DNA from: Adiantum capillus-veneris | Lineage: Eukaryota; Streptophyta; Polypodiopsida; Polypodiales; Pteridaceae | Length of the DNA: 64,000 bases | Reading direction: 5' to 3' | Assembly: GCA_014529385.2 (NCBI GenBank) | Contig: CM043946.1 | Coordinates: forward strand, 33,806,558-33,870,557 | In this document: positions 54,846-64,000 of the stretch, one piece after another | Layout of the letters: each line of letters begins with the position of its first letter | How positions within the stretch are numbered: position 1 is the first letter of the stretch | Position numbers and translations under genes: made by a program | The notes under the pieces: generated by a model | Databases searched by the model: none | Seen by the model: the letters and a program-made list of their open reading frames with translations, nothing else | What the model was told of the DNA's origin: nothing

Positions 54846-55883
54846 GAGGACTTCTTTATCTCTCCTCTCAAGCATGAGGATGTAATCCTAGGGGCACCAT
54901 GGTTTGACCACCTGGCTGCCGATGTTAAATTTCCTGAAAGGAGAATCTCCTTTAAGTTCAGGGAAAAAGACATGTATATAGATGCTAAGGAAATGGGTAA
55001 CACCATCCCCATTGTACATACATCAGTTTTCAACAAGTCAATAAAGAGCTCTATTTCCGTGTACATGATTTTTGTTAAAGATTCTCAAAATGAACCTAAT
55101 GCTTTAACAAACGAAAATAAAAGCAACCAAAAGGAATTAGAGTTATCCAATTTTCTCAAGGGGTTTCAAGATGTTTTTATTGACGACATCCCTTGTGAGC
55201 TACCTCCTAAACGAGGTAATGATGACCATGCAATTGAACTTCTTCTAGGAAGTTCACTGCCTAATAAACCTCCTTATAGAGTTTCTCAAGCTCAACAAGA
55301 GGAGATTATGCAGCAAGTGCATGAGTTAGTTGAGAAGGGCATGGTTAGGCCTAGCTCATCTCCATTTTGCTCACCTGTGCTATTAGTGCAAAAGAAAGAC
55401 AGCACGTATCGTATGTGTGTCGACTATAGAGTACTAAATAGGATCACTATCAAGAATACGTTTCCCGTTCCACGGGTAGAAGACCTATTTGATAAGCTAC
55501 AAGGATCGACCTACTTCAGTAGGGTTGACCTAAAGAGTGGCTATCATCAAATAAGGATAGTTGATCAAGACATTGTAAAGACCGCGTTTTGCACTACATT
55601 TGGTCTTTACGAATACATTGTCATGCCTTTTGTCTTGACCAATGCACCAGCCACATTCAACCGCTTGATGGAGAAGCTGTTTGGGCCTCATCGAACCTTC
55701 ACTGGCGTGTTCTTTGATGATATTATCATCTACTCTAATTCATTGGAGGAACACAAGCAACACCTCTAGGTAATATTTCAAGTTTTAAGAGAGAATAAAC
55801 TTTATGTTATTCGAAAGAAAAGTGAATTTTTCTTGCAATAGATTCAGTATTTAGGTCACATTATCTCTCAAGATGGCATCCAA
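54846..55883 (+). pseudogene. Gy3 linker and reverse transcriptase
   Basis: The linker is open from [16 protein letters not shown] (54972). RT motifs are [49 protein letters not shown] and VFFDDIIIYSNS. Stops lie at 55767-55769 (TAG where Gy2 has CAG) and 55839-55841 (TAG where Gy2 has GAG or similar). The normally conserved Gly of MPFGL is Val here and in Gy1. The enzyme would not be made whole. Confidence 0.88.
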
Positions 55884-56636
55884 ATGGATCCATCCAAGTT
55901 AGAGGTAATAAAAGGATGGCCTAAACCAAGGAATCTTCATGAACTAAGAAGCTTTATAGGTATGTGCGCATACTATAGACGCTTCATACAAAAGTTCTCA
56001 CAAATTGCGGGACCATTACATGACCTAACAAAGAAAAGCGTTAGGTATACATGGTCTGCTAAGGAGAACAATGCTTTCGAAAAGCTTAAAGAAAAGCTTA
56101 TCTCTCAACCTGTGCTTACACTACCGGATCTCTCAAAACCATTTGAGGTCCAATGTGATGCTTGTGGTGATTGCCTTGAAGCTGTTTTGCTCCAAGAAGG
56201 GCACGCCATAGGCTATGAGAGCCGAAGGCTCGACCCTGTTGAGCAAGCTCTAGGCATATACGAAAAGGAACTCCTTGTAGTTCTACATGCCTTAGACTCA
56301 TGGAAGCACTATTTATTGGGGACTCCTTTCATTCTGCGAACGGATCACCAAAGTCTTAAGTACTTCATGACGCAGACCAAGCTCTCCAACAAACAAATGA
56401 GGTGGGAAAATTTCCTTTCGCAATTTCATTTTCATATTGCTCACATTGCTGGAAAGCATAATCAAGTAGCCGATGCACTCTCAAGACGGCCGAGAGTGAA
56501 TGCGGTTTCCATAGCAACTCACAATAATCTATCTTCAATGATAGATGAGTATGCTATTGATCCCGATTTTAGAGATGTGATTTCAGCCCTTACATTAGGG
56601 AAGAAAGAAGAACCATTTACTTTACAAGATGGTTAA
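55884..56636 (+). pseudogene. Gy3 RNase H and connection domain
   Basis: MDPSKLEVIKGWPKPRNLHE leads into RSFIGMCAYYRRFI, the post-RT block. RNase H has FEVQCDACGDCLEAVLLQ, YEKELLVVLHALDSWKHYL and LRTDHQSLKYFMTQ, carrying the acidic residues. AGKHNQVADALSRRP is the terminal His-Asp block. It stops at TAA 56634-56636, where Gy2 has TAT. Confidence 0.88.
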
Positions 56637-57566
56637 CTTCTCTATGGCAATAGACTATGCGTTACTAACTCCCTGCATGAGAAAGTAATGTATGAATCTC
56701 ATGCTCCCCCGTATGCGGGGCATAGACGGATTCAGTCTACCTTAAAGGGAATTGAAACATATTTCTATTGGCCTACCATGAAAGTGAACATACAAGAGTA
56801 TGTTTCCAAATGTGTGGTATGTTAAAAGACAAAATTTGATAGAGGGAAGCAACCTGGATTGCTTCAACCCTTGCCAATCCCTAATTCACCATGGGAGAGC
56901 ATATCCATGGATTTTATCTTTGGATTGCGTAAGTCTATCCATGGGAATACGGGAATATGGACGATAGTAGAGAGGTTCTGTAAACAAGCTCATTTTATAC
57001 CTGTCAAAAACACTATCAAAGCCCATCAAATGGCAACCCTCTTCATTTCACAAATTTTCAAATACCATGGCTTGCCAATGTCCATAGTGTCGGATAGAGA
57101 TCCTAGAATGAACAGTAATTTTTGGAAGGGTCTCTTTGAGAATTTAGGGACAAGGCTGAATTTCTCTTCGGCCTATCATCCACAAACGGATGGCCAAAGT
57201 GAAATAGCTAACGTAACAATTCTCGATCTACTAAAAGCCTATGTAACGGAAGTAGATCAAAGATCCCAATGGGAGAAGTACTTACCCTTAGTGGAGTATG
57301 CTTACAATAACACTGTACATACTTCCACGGGAAAAGCACCTTTCGAGGTAATTGAGGGAAGATCAAAAAGTCCCTTGCTACTTAAGGTACATGGGAAGAT
57401 CTTCGATGCAGATGAGTATAGCCGAGACCCACAAGAATCTTTTCAAAAGATTAAAGATGCTATCTCTATCTCACAGCAAAGGCAAAAGGCTGCTGCTGAC
57501 AAGCACAAAAGAGCCCAAGCCTTTAAAGAAAACGATTGGGTCTTGTTAAAGTTTCCCAAGGCTTGA
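56637..57566 (+). pseudogene. Gy3 integrase
   Basis: The zinc domain reads HAPPYAGHRR and CVVC, followed by a TAA at 56823-56825 where Gy2 has CAA. The core is open from 56859: WESISMDFIFGLRKS, IVSDRDPRMNSNFWKG and SAYHPQTDGQSEIAN supply the DDE triad. Then EYAYNNTVHTSTGKAPFEV and the C-terminal domain to FKENDWVLLKFPKA. It stops at TGA (57564-57566). Confidence 0.88.
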
Positions 57567-57965
57567 TTAAGGCACACGACGGGCAAGAATCCTACGGGCC
57601 ACCAAAAGTACTGTGCTAAACTAGCAAAAAGGTACTATGGTCCCTTCCAAATTCTTAGGCCAATCAATGACATGGCCTATCAACTTAAGTTGCCCAATCA
57701 TTGGCTCATACACAATGCTTTTCATGTGAGCCTATTAAAGCCTTACAAAGGAGAGCCACCTCAAGAACCAACTATTGAAGACCCACCGGAGATCGAAGAC
57801 CAAGAGGAGGTGCTGCAGCTCGAGTCCATTCTCCGACATGAAGACAAGGTATTAAGAGGCGGTAAGACTATATATCCGACGATATCTTATTAAATTTAAG
57901 AATTATCATTTTGAAGATGCTAGATGGATGCAAGGCATACAATTAAAGGATAACCTAAACCTTGT
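57567..57965 (+). pseudogene. Gy3 integrase tail and chromodomain, frameshifted
   Basis: After the TGA the frame resumes with [18 protein letters not shown] and [19 protein letters not shown]. The chromodomain starts at [19 protein letters not shown] 4-bp insertion (atat, near 57870) then shifts the frame relative to Gy2. The remaining chromodomain (to QLKDNLNLVNAYNA) is visible only in another frame near 57900-57985. Confidence 0.8.
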
Positions 57966-58334
57966 CAATGCTTACAATGCTTCCCAAGAGTAAGCAAATG
58001 TACAAAATGTTAAAAATGAACAAAATTTTTGTCTTATAAGACTCTCTTTTTCTTTATTGTGCACAAAAATGAAGTAGTATGCATGCTTAGATCAAGTTTG
58101 TGGAGACGACGTCTCCCAAACACCAAGTAGAGTTTGTCACTCTACTATGGAAGACTGATAGGACTGATGTGCAGACATGCTTGCGGCAGCCTCACGCTCT
58201 CAAGCGCCAAATGGACTAGTCATCCATTATGGAATGATGTCGTAGGGTAACATAGGGATCCTCTACCCGCTAAGAAAAGGACTCATGAACATGCTTTATC
58301 TTCTCTACACCATAGTCGAGGACGACTACGATTT

Positions 58335-58348
58335 CAAGAGAGAGGTAA
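58335..58348 (+). other. Gy3 polypurine-like tract
   Basis: caagagagaggtaa lies immediately before the 3' LTR start TGTCATAAT. It is conserved with Gy2. Confidence 0.65.
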
Positions 58349-58725
58349 TGTCATAATAATCAATATCTAATTCTCCTAAATGATTTTCTCATATTAAACT
58401 GATCATTTAATGTGGGAAAGGCCAGGGGAGAAAAAGCTAGAATATTGGTTAAGCTAGCAGACCGGCCACAGTAGGGATCCAAAGGAGGGAAAATAGGGAT
58501 CCAAAGGGGGGGCCATCTGCAAAAGAGCCATGTGCAACAATGGGCTAAAAAGAACCTAAGGTTCAGCCCATTAAGACTTCCAAAATGCTAAGGTTTCAAA
58601 ATTCAAAGGTTGTGTCCAAAAGGTCAACCCTAGGGAAAATTGGATGCTTAGTGTGTGTACAAAAGTCTTCTTCAAAGCCTACAAAGGAGGGGGCGAGCCC
58701 ATGTAGTAGGGGATGAGAGAGAAAG

Positions 58726-58768
<43 letters not shown>

Positions 58769-59960
58769 CTCCCTTTATACAAAGGGAATGAGGGACACAT
58801 GTCAGCTCCCTACGCCAGATGCCCACAAGGGGTGCCCAATTCCTATTGGAAGACCCTTGAAGTGGACCAATGAGAATTAAGCTAGAGTAAATCTAGTTTA
58901 ATTAATTTAACAACATTTAATAAAAGAAACCAATGAGAATTAAGTCTCCTAGAAGACTATTGGGCAGTCTCCCAAGGGGTCCAATGAGCATTCAGGAGCC
59001 CAATGGCTTGCCTGATTCCTATTGGCCAGGAGGCAAAGGGGTCCAATGAGAGTTTAGTTTAATTATTTAATTACCTAAAGCTCTCACAAAAGGGGAAAGG
59101 GGGACACATGTCAGAAGGCTATCACTTATGCTGCTTAACACCCATTGGCTTGACTTGGGGAGGTCCAATGAGGCAAAAGCCAGACCAATTTAGCAGGAAG
59201 GGCTCGCCCAAGAGAGAGGGGGGCTGATTTTTGCTTGGTATTGACACACACACACTCACACTTGACCATGTGTGAAGAAAGAATACTCTATCTCCTCCGA
59301 AGCTTTAATGGAGATCTCATCACCTACTCCAAGCTTGTGAGATAGAAGCCTACATCAACACTCTATTGGCATGTGGATGCAAATCCAACCAAGAGCCAAG
59401 CTTCAATGCATGCTCATCTTCTCTACCAAGCTAATTACTAAGCTAAGCTATGCTAATATGAGTGATAATGTGAGGAGATGTACATCTTTCTCGTAAGATA
59501 CTCCTTCTTCCTCTCAATCTACTCCCATACCCTGCTAGCTCTCACCATCTTCGAAGGTGTGTGAGGTCTTGGGTCTGAGAACGGGGATAATTCAAGTTGT
59601 GTTTGATTAAGTGTTTTGCTTAGTGCATGAAGATTCCATCTTCATTGCACTAGCTAGTCTTGAAGGAACACAAAGAATTGTATTGTACAATGTCTCTCTT
59701 GATGGGAGAAACCATAATACAAAGCCTTTTGGAGGGGGGACCGGCTCCATGCAAATCCGGTCCTCAACTGTTGTCAATAGCTTAATTTCTCTCTCTTTTG
59801 AAAGTATTGTTGATGCTATCTAACTAGGTGTTATGCTTTTTGTTGCTCTCTCCACCCAAGCACTCTTGTAATTCTCATTAGGAATCTATTCTAATGAAAT
59901 GCCCACTATGTTCATGCTAATTTCCGCTACACATAAGTTATTAGGCCATTAAATGTTACA
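58349..59960 (+). repeat. Gy3 3' LTR (1612 bp)
   Basis: Nearly identical to 51090-52693. The first CA tract is about 39 bp (58728-58766) versus about 15 bp in the 5' LTR. The second (59244-59256) is shorter than its partner. Confidence 0.95.
59611..59823 (+). CDS. LTR-internal 70-codon ORF, Gy3 3' LTR
   Basis: Starts MFCLVHEDSIFIALASLEG. Fourth copy of the shared LTR frame. It differs from the 5' LTR copy at two codons. Confidence 0.25.
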   Translation: MFCLVHEDSIFIALASLEGTQRIVLYNVSLDGRNHNTKPFGGGTGSMQIRSSTVVNSLISLSFESIVDAI

Positions 59961-60725
59961 CCATATGATAGCAGATTATATTTAGCACATGTGTCCAATA
60001 AGGCGTTATATAGGACTTTCCCATAGGCGCTATTTAGCTCAATAGGATATCGTAGAGGTGTGTCTGAGTGTAACCAATCATCCTCTGTTTCAACTCGCAA
60101 TGCATTTGTAACTCCAAGGTTGGCCTCTCTTTGGTGTCCTGTTTCTCCTTAGCCTCAGCTTGAGCTTGTATCTTTTTTAATTTTTCTTGTGCCTTGGCTG
60201 CCTTTTTTTTATGGATGGCACGTAGCTCCTCTTTGCTTAAAGGATCATAGTATCTTTTAAATTTACTCCCATTGTGGAATCCAATGGTTTCAACTCCATC
60301 AAGATTTTTCACACAAATGATACCTTGTGGTGTGATTCCGCATACTCTATATGGTCCTCTTTTTGCATATTTCAACCTTTTCTTCTCGTTACACACTCCA
60401 TGCATAAGGAATTTATCCCCAACCTTGATATCCTTGTACTTTAAATGACGGTCAAACCATTTCTTTCTCCACAAGTGCATTTTTCATAGCCAATTGTCTC
60501 TCTTCATCTAACCTATGAAGGATATACAAATGCTCAACTAAAGGGTTACCATCCCAACCTTCTTGAGAAGCTACCCGCAGACTAGGAATTACAAACTCCC
60601 ATGGCATAACTGCTTCTTGGCCATGTACCATTTTGAATGGTGTACAATTAATAGCCACTTTGTAAGCAGTACGATAAGACCATAGAGTTGATGTCAGCTT
60701 CAAATCCCAATCTATGTGATGAGCT
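59961..60725 (-). pseudogene. Gy4 integrase C-terminal part and following ORF
   Basis: The minus-strand frame from 60725 reads DWDLKLTSTLWSYRTAYKV, then CTPFKMVHGQEAVMPWEFVI, the end of a gypsy integrase core distinct from Gy1-Gy3. A one-base slip near 60470 leads to KWFDRHLKYKDIKVGDKFLM, RLKYAKRGPYRVCGITPQG (the GPY/F-type C-terminal domain) and VETIGFHNGSKFKRYYDP. A basic region (HKKKAAKAQEKLKK) follows. A slip near 60034 then gives RYPIELNSAYGKVLYNALL, which continues across the Gy3 insertion at 51089. Upstream the core is interrupted at 60726 by an M element. Confidence 0.82.
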
Positions 60726-60813
60726 CCCGGGGAGGTCACGTAATAAAAATGTAACCTATCACGTGAGTTCAATCGAAGGGTATTTAAAGTTCTTGAAACT
60801 TACGGAAATATAT
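60726..60813. mobile_element. M2: left part of a second M element, in Gy4 integrase
   Basis: The first ~88 bp match M1 (47379 onwards) at about 90%, including gaggtcac, ctatcacgtgagttcaa and tatttaaagttcttgaaact. The copy is interrupted after ggaaatatat by element H, so its other end is beyond H and probably outside the window. Confidence 0.85.
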
Positions 60814-61402
60814 TGTGTGCTCCTTGCTGCACTGTCGAAGCAAGGGACTTGCCGATACACCGTGTGCGAGCCACAAATGGCTCCAAGCACACAACAAGAC
60901 TAATCTAGCAAGCTCAAGAGAGCAAAGGGTGTGTCACTCACCGCTCTACGCTCGCCTTCGTGGTGGATTCCTCGCCGCAATGAAGAAGAAGCTGCAGTCG
61001 TGCCGCGCTCAATCGCTTCGCCGCCGTCGTGCCTTCGTAATGCTCGATCGCACACACACACTCCCTCTCTCTCTCTCTCTCTCACATACACACACACACG
61101 AGGAGGTGAAGAAGAAGATGATGGAGATGGAGATGGAGCAAGAGCACTCTTCTATTGCACAAATGAGAGAATGAGTGAATTTTAGGTTTAGTTGGCTTTT
61201 ATATGAGCTCACCCCATTCACACTTGGGCGCCCATGCTTAGCCAACTAATCCCTTGAATGTCCCAGTTAGAGTGCGCCTCTCATCGGCGATCACTCTTAC
61301 CCTTTTCCTATTGGTCCAACAAGCCCGGTACCTGATTCTACCAAATACATAATACACGTCCGTCGTAGGTGATGGGGTGTCTTTGAGCCGTGAGGGTTAA
61401 CA
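60814..61402 (-). repeat. Element H 3' LTR (589 bp)
   Basis: On the minus strand it starts TGTTAACCCTCACGG at 61402, right after a polypurine tract, and ends GGAGCACACA at 60814. A TATA box (catataaaag, about 61195-61205) lies about 200 bp in. The 5 bp outside (tatat, 60809-60813) would be one copy of the target duplication; the other should lie to the right of the window. A CT run (61067-61082) and an AC run sit in the transcribed part. Confidence 0.75.
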
Positions 61403-61415
61403 TGCCCCCCTTCCT
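61403..61415 (-). other. Element H polypurine tract
   Basis: The minus-strand aggaaggggggca directly precedes the LTR start. It nearly matches the K tract at 17532-17544. Confidence 0.75.
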
Positions 61416-62775
61416 GATGTAGATTTCGTCCTTGGAAGCTATTGAGTTGAAGCTCGTTCGTCGAGGTGGAAGAGCATTTGAGATGAATGTCCTTAGCCTT
61501 CTTTAGTCACTGCAAAATCAAACAACATTGGCACAGTAATTGCATTCTCATAAGTGATTAAAAAGCATATGCAGTTTTAGGTAGACAAATTGATTGGTAA
61601 AAGAATTTCAAACAATTTGTCAGCAATGAACATTAAATTGCAATGTAATCAAATGCATAAACAGATGTAAAGGTAAAAAATTAAACAAGTCTGGGGTCGC
61701 TAATTTGACGGTCGAAAGGCACTAGAGATCGAATATTAATACCATGGGTACGCTTCTTAATTTTCTGTGGTCAATTAAGTTGTTTAATCACGAGAGCCAA
61801 GTATTCATGTTCGAGGGCTGACTAGAGGCTATATCTAGAAGACCTTGTAGTTAAGCTACCATAAAAGGAATTTCTCATGAAATCATCGCCTGACTGATTA
61901 CTTTTTCTTTGACCCCCCAAAGTCTTTTCACAGTGATTCAATTTTGATGTGTGTGCTTATTTTGTATGCCTTGGGTTTTTTGCTTTTCAAATAAAAGCGC
62001 CCATACTGGGAACCTCTAGGGCTCTAGTACCATAGGCAATACATGTGAGTGAAGTACCAAATCAAGCTGAGATTTCTCTTCCAGCTTAAGATTTTACAGT
62101 GTGGCACTTTGATTTTTTGTTTGTTCATTTTCAGCATTTTAATTTTGTAACTTTGGGGGGTCGTATAACACTGATACACCTCCCCAGGCTCATCACACTA
62201 GTAAACTCCCTTTATAATACTTAAGCTAAAGGTCAATAGGGTCAAGCCCACTAGAAAGCCCTAGTAAATTTCACACAATGCTGCCTAAATCGGATTAAGA
62301 ACCTAAGTAACCATTAATTATTAGGAAGGCATTCCCCATGGTATTAAGAGAAGATTTCTAACACCTAACTTGGTCAAACTAGTTTGTCGGACTGCTTGAT
62401 TTTTAAACCTAGACAAGTGATTATGACAAAAAATTACATTGAATTAAATGTTTGATACTAAGCAAATGCGATGAATATTAGGCTACCAATCACAATTAAA
62501 GTTGACAATCATAGATGCAAAAAAGATAAGGGGCAATGCTAATGAACAAGAAACACCTGTTTGTGTCGATGGTCGCGCTTGGTTTGAAGAGTGAGTCGAG
62601 ATAAAGATTCCATGAAGGTCCAAATCCTACCAATAGCAACACGCTCCTGTACACACTAGGAAACAAAAGGAATACGTCCAGGAGGCACATTAGTGAAAAA
62701 AGGTACTAACACTTATTGAACACAACAAAAAACATAAGGAACCCTAACCTAATTATTTGCACTCCCCCTAGAGAG
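61416..62775 (-). other. Element H noncoding spacer
   Basis: About 1.36 kb upstream of the H polypurine tract without a supported frame. Like the K spacer (17545-19608), it separates coding sequence from the 3' LTR. I see no clear tandem repeat in it. Confidence 0.45.
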
Positions 62776-63198
62776 TCAAGGGAATAGGATATTGTAGAGG
62801 TTGGGGGGAAACCCTAAGGCTAAACCCCTATCCTCGTCGTCGAGATAAACAAAGTCATCATCCATGAGACCATATGTGCCATCCGTGTAGTCGTGTAAAT
62901 TTTCTTCTTCATCATAGGTGCCCATGTTTACTAAGAAGGTCACTAGACGCCGATAGTCATCTTGGTCAAAAGGGTAGGCTTCTGCAATGGGAGAAACGCT
63001 CTCTACTAAGTATGGATCAGAAGTGGTCAAGAGACATATCAACCATTCTAACTCCTCAAAATTCCTCTCACATGCTAGCGTACCTATCAAATCCCATTCA
63101 CATGCAAGCACTGGAAAGACCATGTGAAATATTTGTGAAAAGTAACGAGGGTACCTCTCACCCAAGGCAGGAGTGGATGACTCTAGCGTACTAGCCAT
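62776..63198 (-). CDS. Unrecognised 141-aa acidic protein
   Basis: An intact frame from ATG 63198 (MASTLESSTPALGERYPRYF) to TGA at 62776. An in-frame ATG also exists at 63234, but 63198 follows an acceptor-like gcgtgtacag and fits the leader better. The N-terminal half is mixed hydrophobic (IFHMVFPVLACEWDLIGTLA). The C-terminal half is acidic (TYDEEENLHDYTDGTYGLMD, YLDDEDRGLALGF). No known domain is recognised. A TATA box lies about 140 bp upstream, and a polypurine/LTR-start-like junction at 63421-63440. It sits between the proline-rich ORF (63445-64000) and the H 3' LTR, the place where some Tat-lineage gypsy elements carry an extra ORF. It is one of the few undamaged frames in the window. 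Confidence 0.5.
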   Translation of the reverse strand: MASTLESSTPALGERYPRYFSQIFHMVFPVLACEWDLIGTLACERNFEELEWLICLLTTSDPYLVESVSPIAEAYPFDQDDYRRLVTFLVNMGTYDEEENLHDYTDGTYGLMDDDFVYLDDEDRGLALGFPPNLYNILFP

Positions 63199-63199
63199 A

Positions 63200-63423
63200 T
63201 CTGTACACGCAAATAGATGATGGTTAGAGTGCAAATATTACAAGGGTCGTGTTCTTGTGCATAATTTGTTTTTATGATTTATGTTATGGCTCTTGCTCTT
63301 TTACTTTTTTATCTTGTTTTTGTGAGTATAAGGCTTTATATATACATTCCCTAAGATTGGAGATTAAGAGGTCAGGGAGAAAGGTTGAGAGGGAAGCAAG
63401 TGAATGATGGATGTCCACAAACA
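63200..63423 (-). promoter_or_regulatory. Promoter-like leader with TATA box (possible LTR start)
   Basis: On the minus strand, TGTTTGTGGACATCC (63423 leftwards) follows a polypurine tract. A strong TATA box (tatatataaagcc, about 63331-63343) follows 80 bp later. Then comes an A-rich leader, and gcgtgtacag, an acceptor-like site, just before the ATG at 63198. It may be the start of a 3' LTR or an internal promoter for the 141-aa ORF. Confidence 0.45.
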
Positions 63424-63440
63424 CTCCCCCCTTCCTTGGG
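63424..63440 (-). other. Polypurine tract upstream of the promoter-like leader
   Basis: cccaaggaaggggggag on the minus strand. It resembles the K and H tracts. It lies only 4 bp after the stop of the proline-rich ORF. Confidence 0.6.
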
Positions 63441-63444
63441 TAGA

Positions 63445-64000
63445 TCATACCGTTTGAAATGATGTCGTCACCCTTTGAAACCAATTGTTCCAGTTGATAA
63501 TAGGTGAGGATTTTTGCCAGTAGTTTTCTATTACCCTAGGTGCCTCGTCAAGTTGCAAGGGTGGTAAGGTACTCTCCCAAGATCGAACTTGAAGTGGTTC
63601 ATCAGGTGATTCTTGAACACTGGGAGGTGTGGATTCTTTTGTAGCTTCATGGAGGTCCACTACTATAGATGGAGGCTGTGTAGAAGCTTTTACCTCTATG
63701 GATGTATTACATGAGGAGCTAGAAGCTTTATGGAACTCCCCCCTTCCTGAGCTAGGTGGAATAAATTGGTTTTGCCTTGGAGCCCAAACTAGCTCTGGAC
63801 TAGGTGTGTAGCATTCTGTGATCTTTCCCTTCCCACGGTCTGACATTGGCTTTAGCGTTACACTGTTTGACTCATATGGGTTTGTTGTCGATAGGGAAGG
63901 ACACATTTTACGTTTAGGTACCCAAATTTGCTCATTTCCATCATAGTAGCCTTGAGCTTCTAATAGTTGTTTTGGAATCCATCGTGATTTGGTCTTGACT
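63445..64000 (-). CDS. Partial proline/serine-rich retroelement ORF
   Basis: Open from the window edge at 64000 to a stop at 63445. It begins inside the protein with RWIPKQLLEAQGYYDGNEQ and IWVPKR, then LVWAPRQNQFIPPSS, so a W-x-P-(K/R) motif recurs three times. A Ser/Pro/Thr-rich tract (VKASTQPPSIVVDLHEATKE) and NYWQKSSPIINWNNWFQ follow at the C-terminus. No known catalytic motif is present. Its position directly before a polypurine tract makes it the last ORF of a retroelement. I do not recognise the family. The 5' end lies outside the window. Confidence 0.5.
   Translation of the reverse strand, partial: VKTKSRWIPKQLLEAQGYYDGNEQIWVPKRKMCPSLSTTNPYESNSVTLKPMSDRGKGKITECYTPSPELVWAPRQNQFIPPSSGRGEFHKASSSSCNTSIEVKASTQPPSIVVDLHEATKESTPPSVQESPDEPLQVRSWESTLPPLQLDEAPRVIENYWQKSSPIINWNNWFQRVTTSFQTV

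Larger units (their letters stand above)
51090..59960 (+). mobile_element. Gy3: chromovirus (Ty3/gypsy) element, complete boundaries
   Basis: LTRs 51090-52693 and 58349-59960 (TGTCATAAT...ATGTTACA) are flanked by the 5-bp target duplication CCATA (51085-51089 and 59961-59965). The primer binding site is at 52695-52706 and the polypurine-like tract at 58335-58348. Gag, protease, RT, RNase H, integrase and chromodomain are all present in chromovirus order, but the frame carries at least six stops and two frameshifts, and the normal Gag ATG is deleted. The LTRs are very similar to each other, differing mainly in microsatellite length. The element therefore inserted fairly recently, probably already defective and copied with enzymes from a relative. 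It interrupts a Gy4 reading frame. Confidence 0.96.

Noticed and set aside
60900-61245. Frames in the H LTR, including Arg-Glu repeats
   Set aside because: Driven by CT and AC runs; the LTR boundaries and TATA box explain the region better.

Overview
The window is a block of nested and decayed transposable elements from a large, repeat-rich land-plant nuclear genome. The evidence for this is several Ty3/gypsy LTR retrotransposon lineages, including chromodomain elements, with initiator-methionine-tRNA primer binding sites. There are also long microsatellites, AT-rich spacers, and no bacterial-style operons or ribosome binding sites. A fern, gymnosperm or lycophyte would fit, but nothing here fixes the clade. 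I found no intact cellular gene. The nearest to a non-retroelement gene is a relic of a PIF1-like DNA helicase.

Layout. 1-13 kb: AT-rich spacer, the helicase relic (2699-3740), a 1.34 kb element with perfect 18-bp inverted ends (4437-5776), a GC-rich hairpin next to a TATA box, a degenerate ~150-bp tandem array (7555-8740), a (CT)57 tract, and a minus-strand degraded gypsy pol (F-, 11591-12420). 13.5-17.5 kb: E1, a gag-protease-only LTR element with near-identical LTRs and a CCTGT target duplication. It sits inside the LTR of an older element (K). 19.9-24.7 kb: E2, a second gag-only LTR element with ~2 kb LTRs, inserted in a plus-strand gypsy integrase (F+, 24719-25903). 25.9-29.9 kb: F+ 3' region and a broken gene for an unfamiliar cysteine-rich protein.

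30-60.7 kb: three members of one chromovirus family (Gy1, Gy2, Gy3) in different states of decay, plus a second gypsy lineage (Gy4). Gy2 (41275-49518, minus, TSD TCCTT) sits in a decayed LTR of Gy1. Gy3 (51090-59960, plus, TSD CCATA) interrupts an open frame of Gy4, which reads on in frame across the empty site. Gy1 pol carries a 7.7 kb foreign block (31874-39606). That block holds element B: a TATA promoter, a putative 5'UTR intron with four copies of an 18-bp palindrome, a ~3.4 kb broken gene for a long coiled-coil protein with no recognised reverse transcriptase or integrase, a polypurine tract and one complete LTR whose TATA box lies in the loop of a perfect inverted repeat. B is the best candidate here for something undescribed. 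A 247-bp inverted-repeat element (M) lies in Gy2 gag, and part of another copy lies in Gy4 integrase. The second copy is itself interrupted by an LTR of element H (60814-61402).

61.4-64 kb: the internal region of H, with a long noncoding spacer, an intact 141-codon acidic ORF behind its own TATA box, a second polypurine/LTR-start-like junction, and a proline-rich ORF running off the window.

The elements do not cooperate in a pathway. Defective copies (E1, E2, Gy2, Gy3, B) would all have needed proteins supplied by intact relatives to move. A stop codon shared by Gy2 and Gy3 points the same way. All assignments come from reading motifs and alignments by eye; no database search was run.
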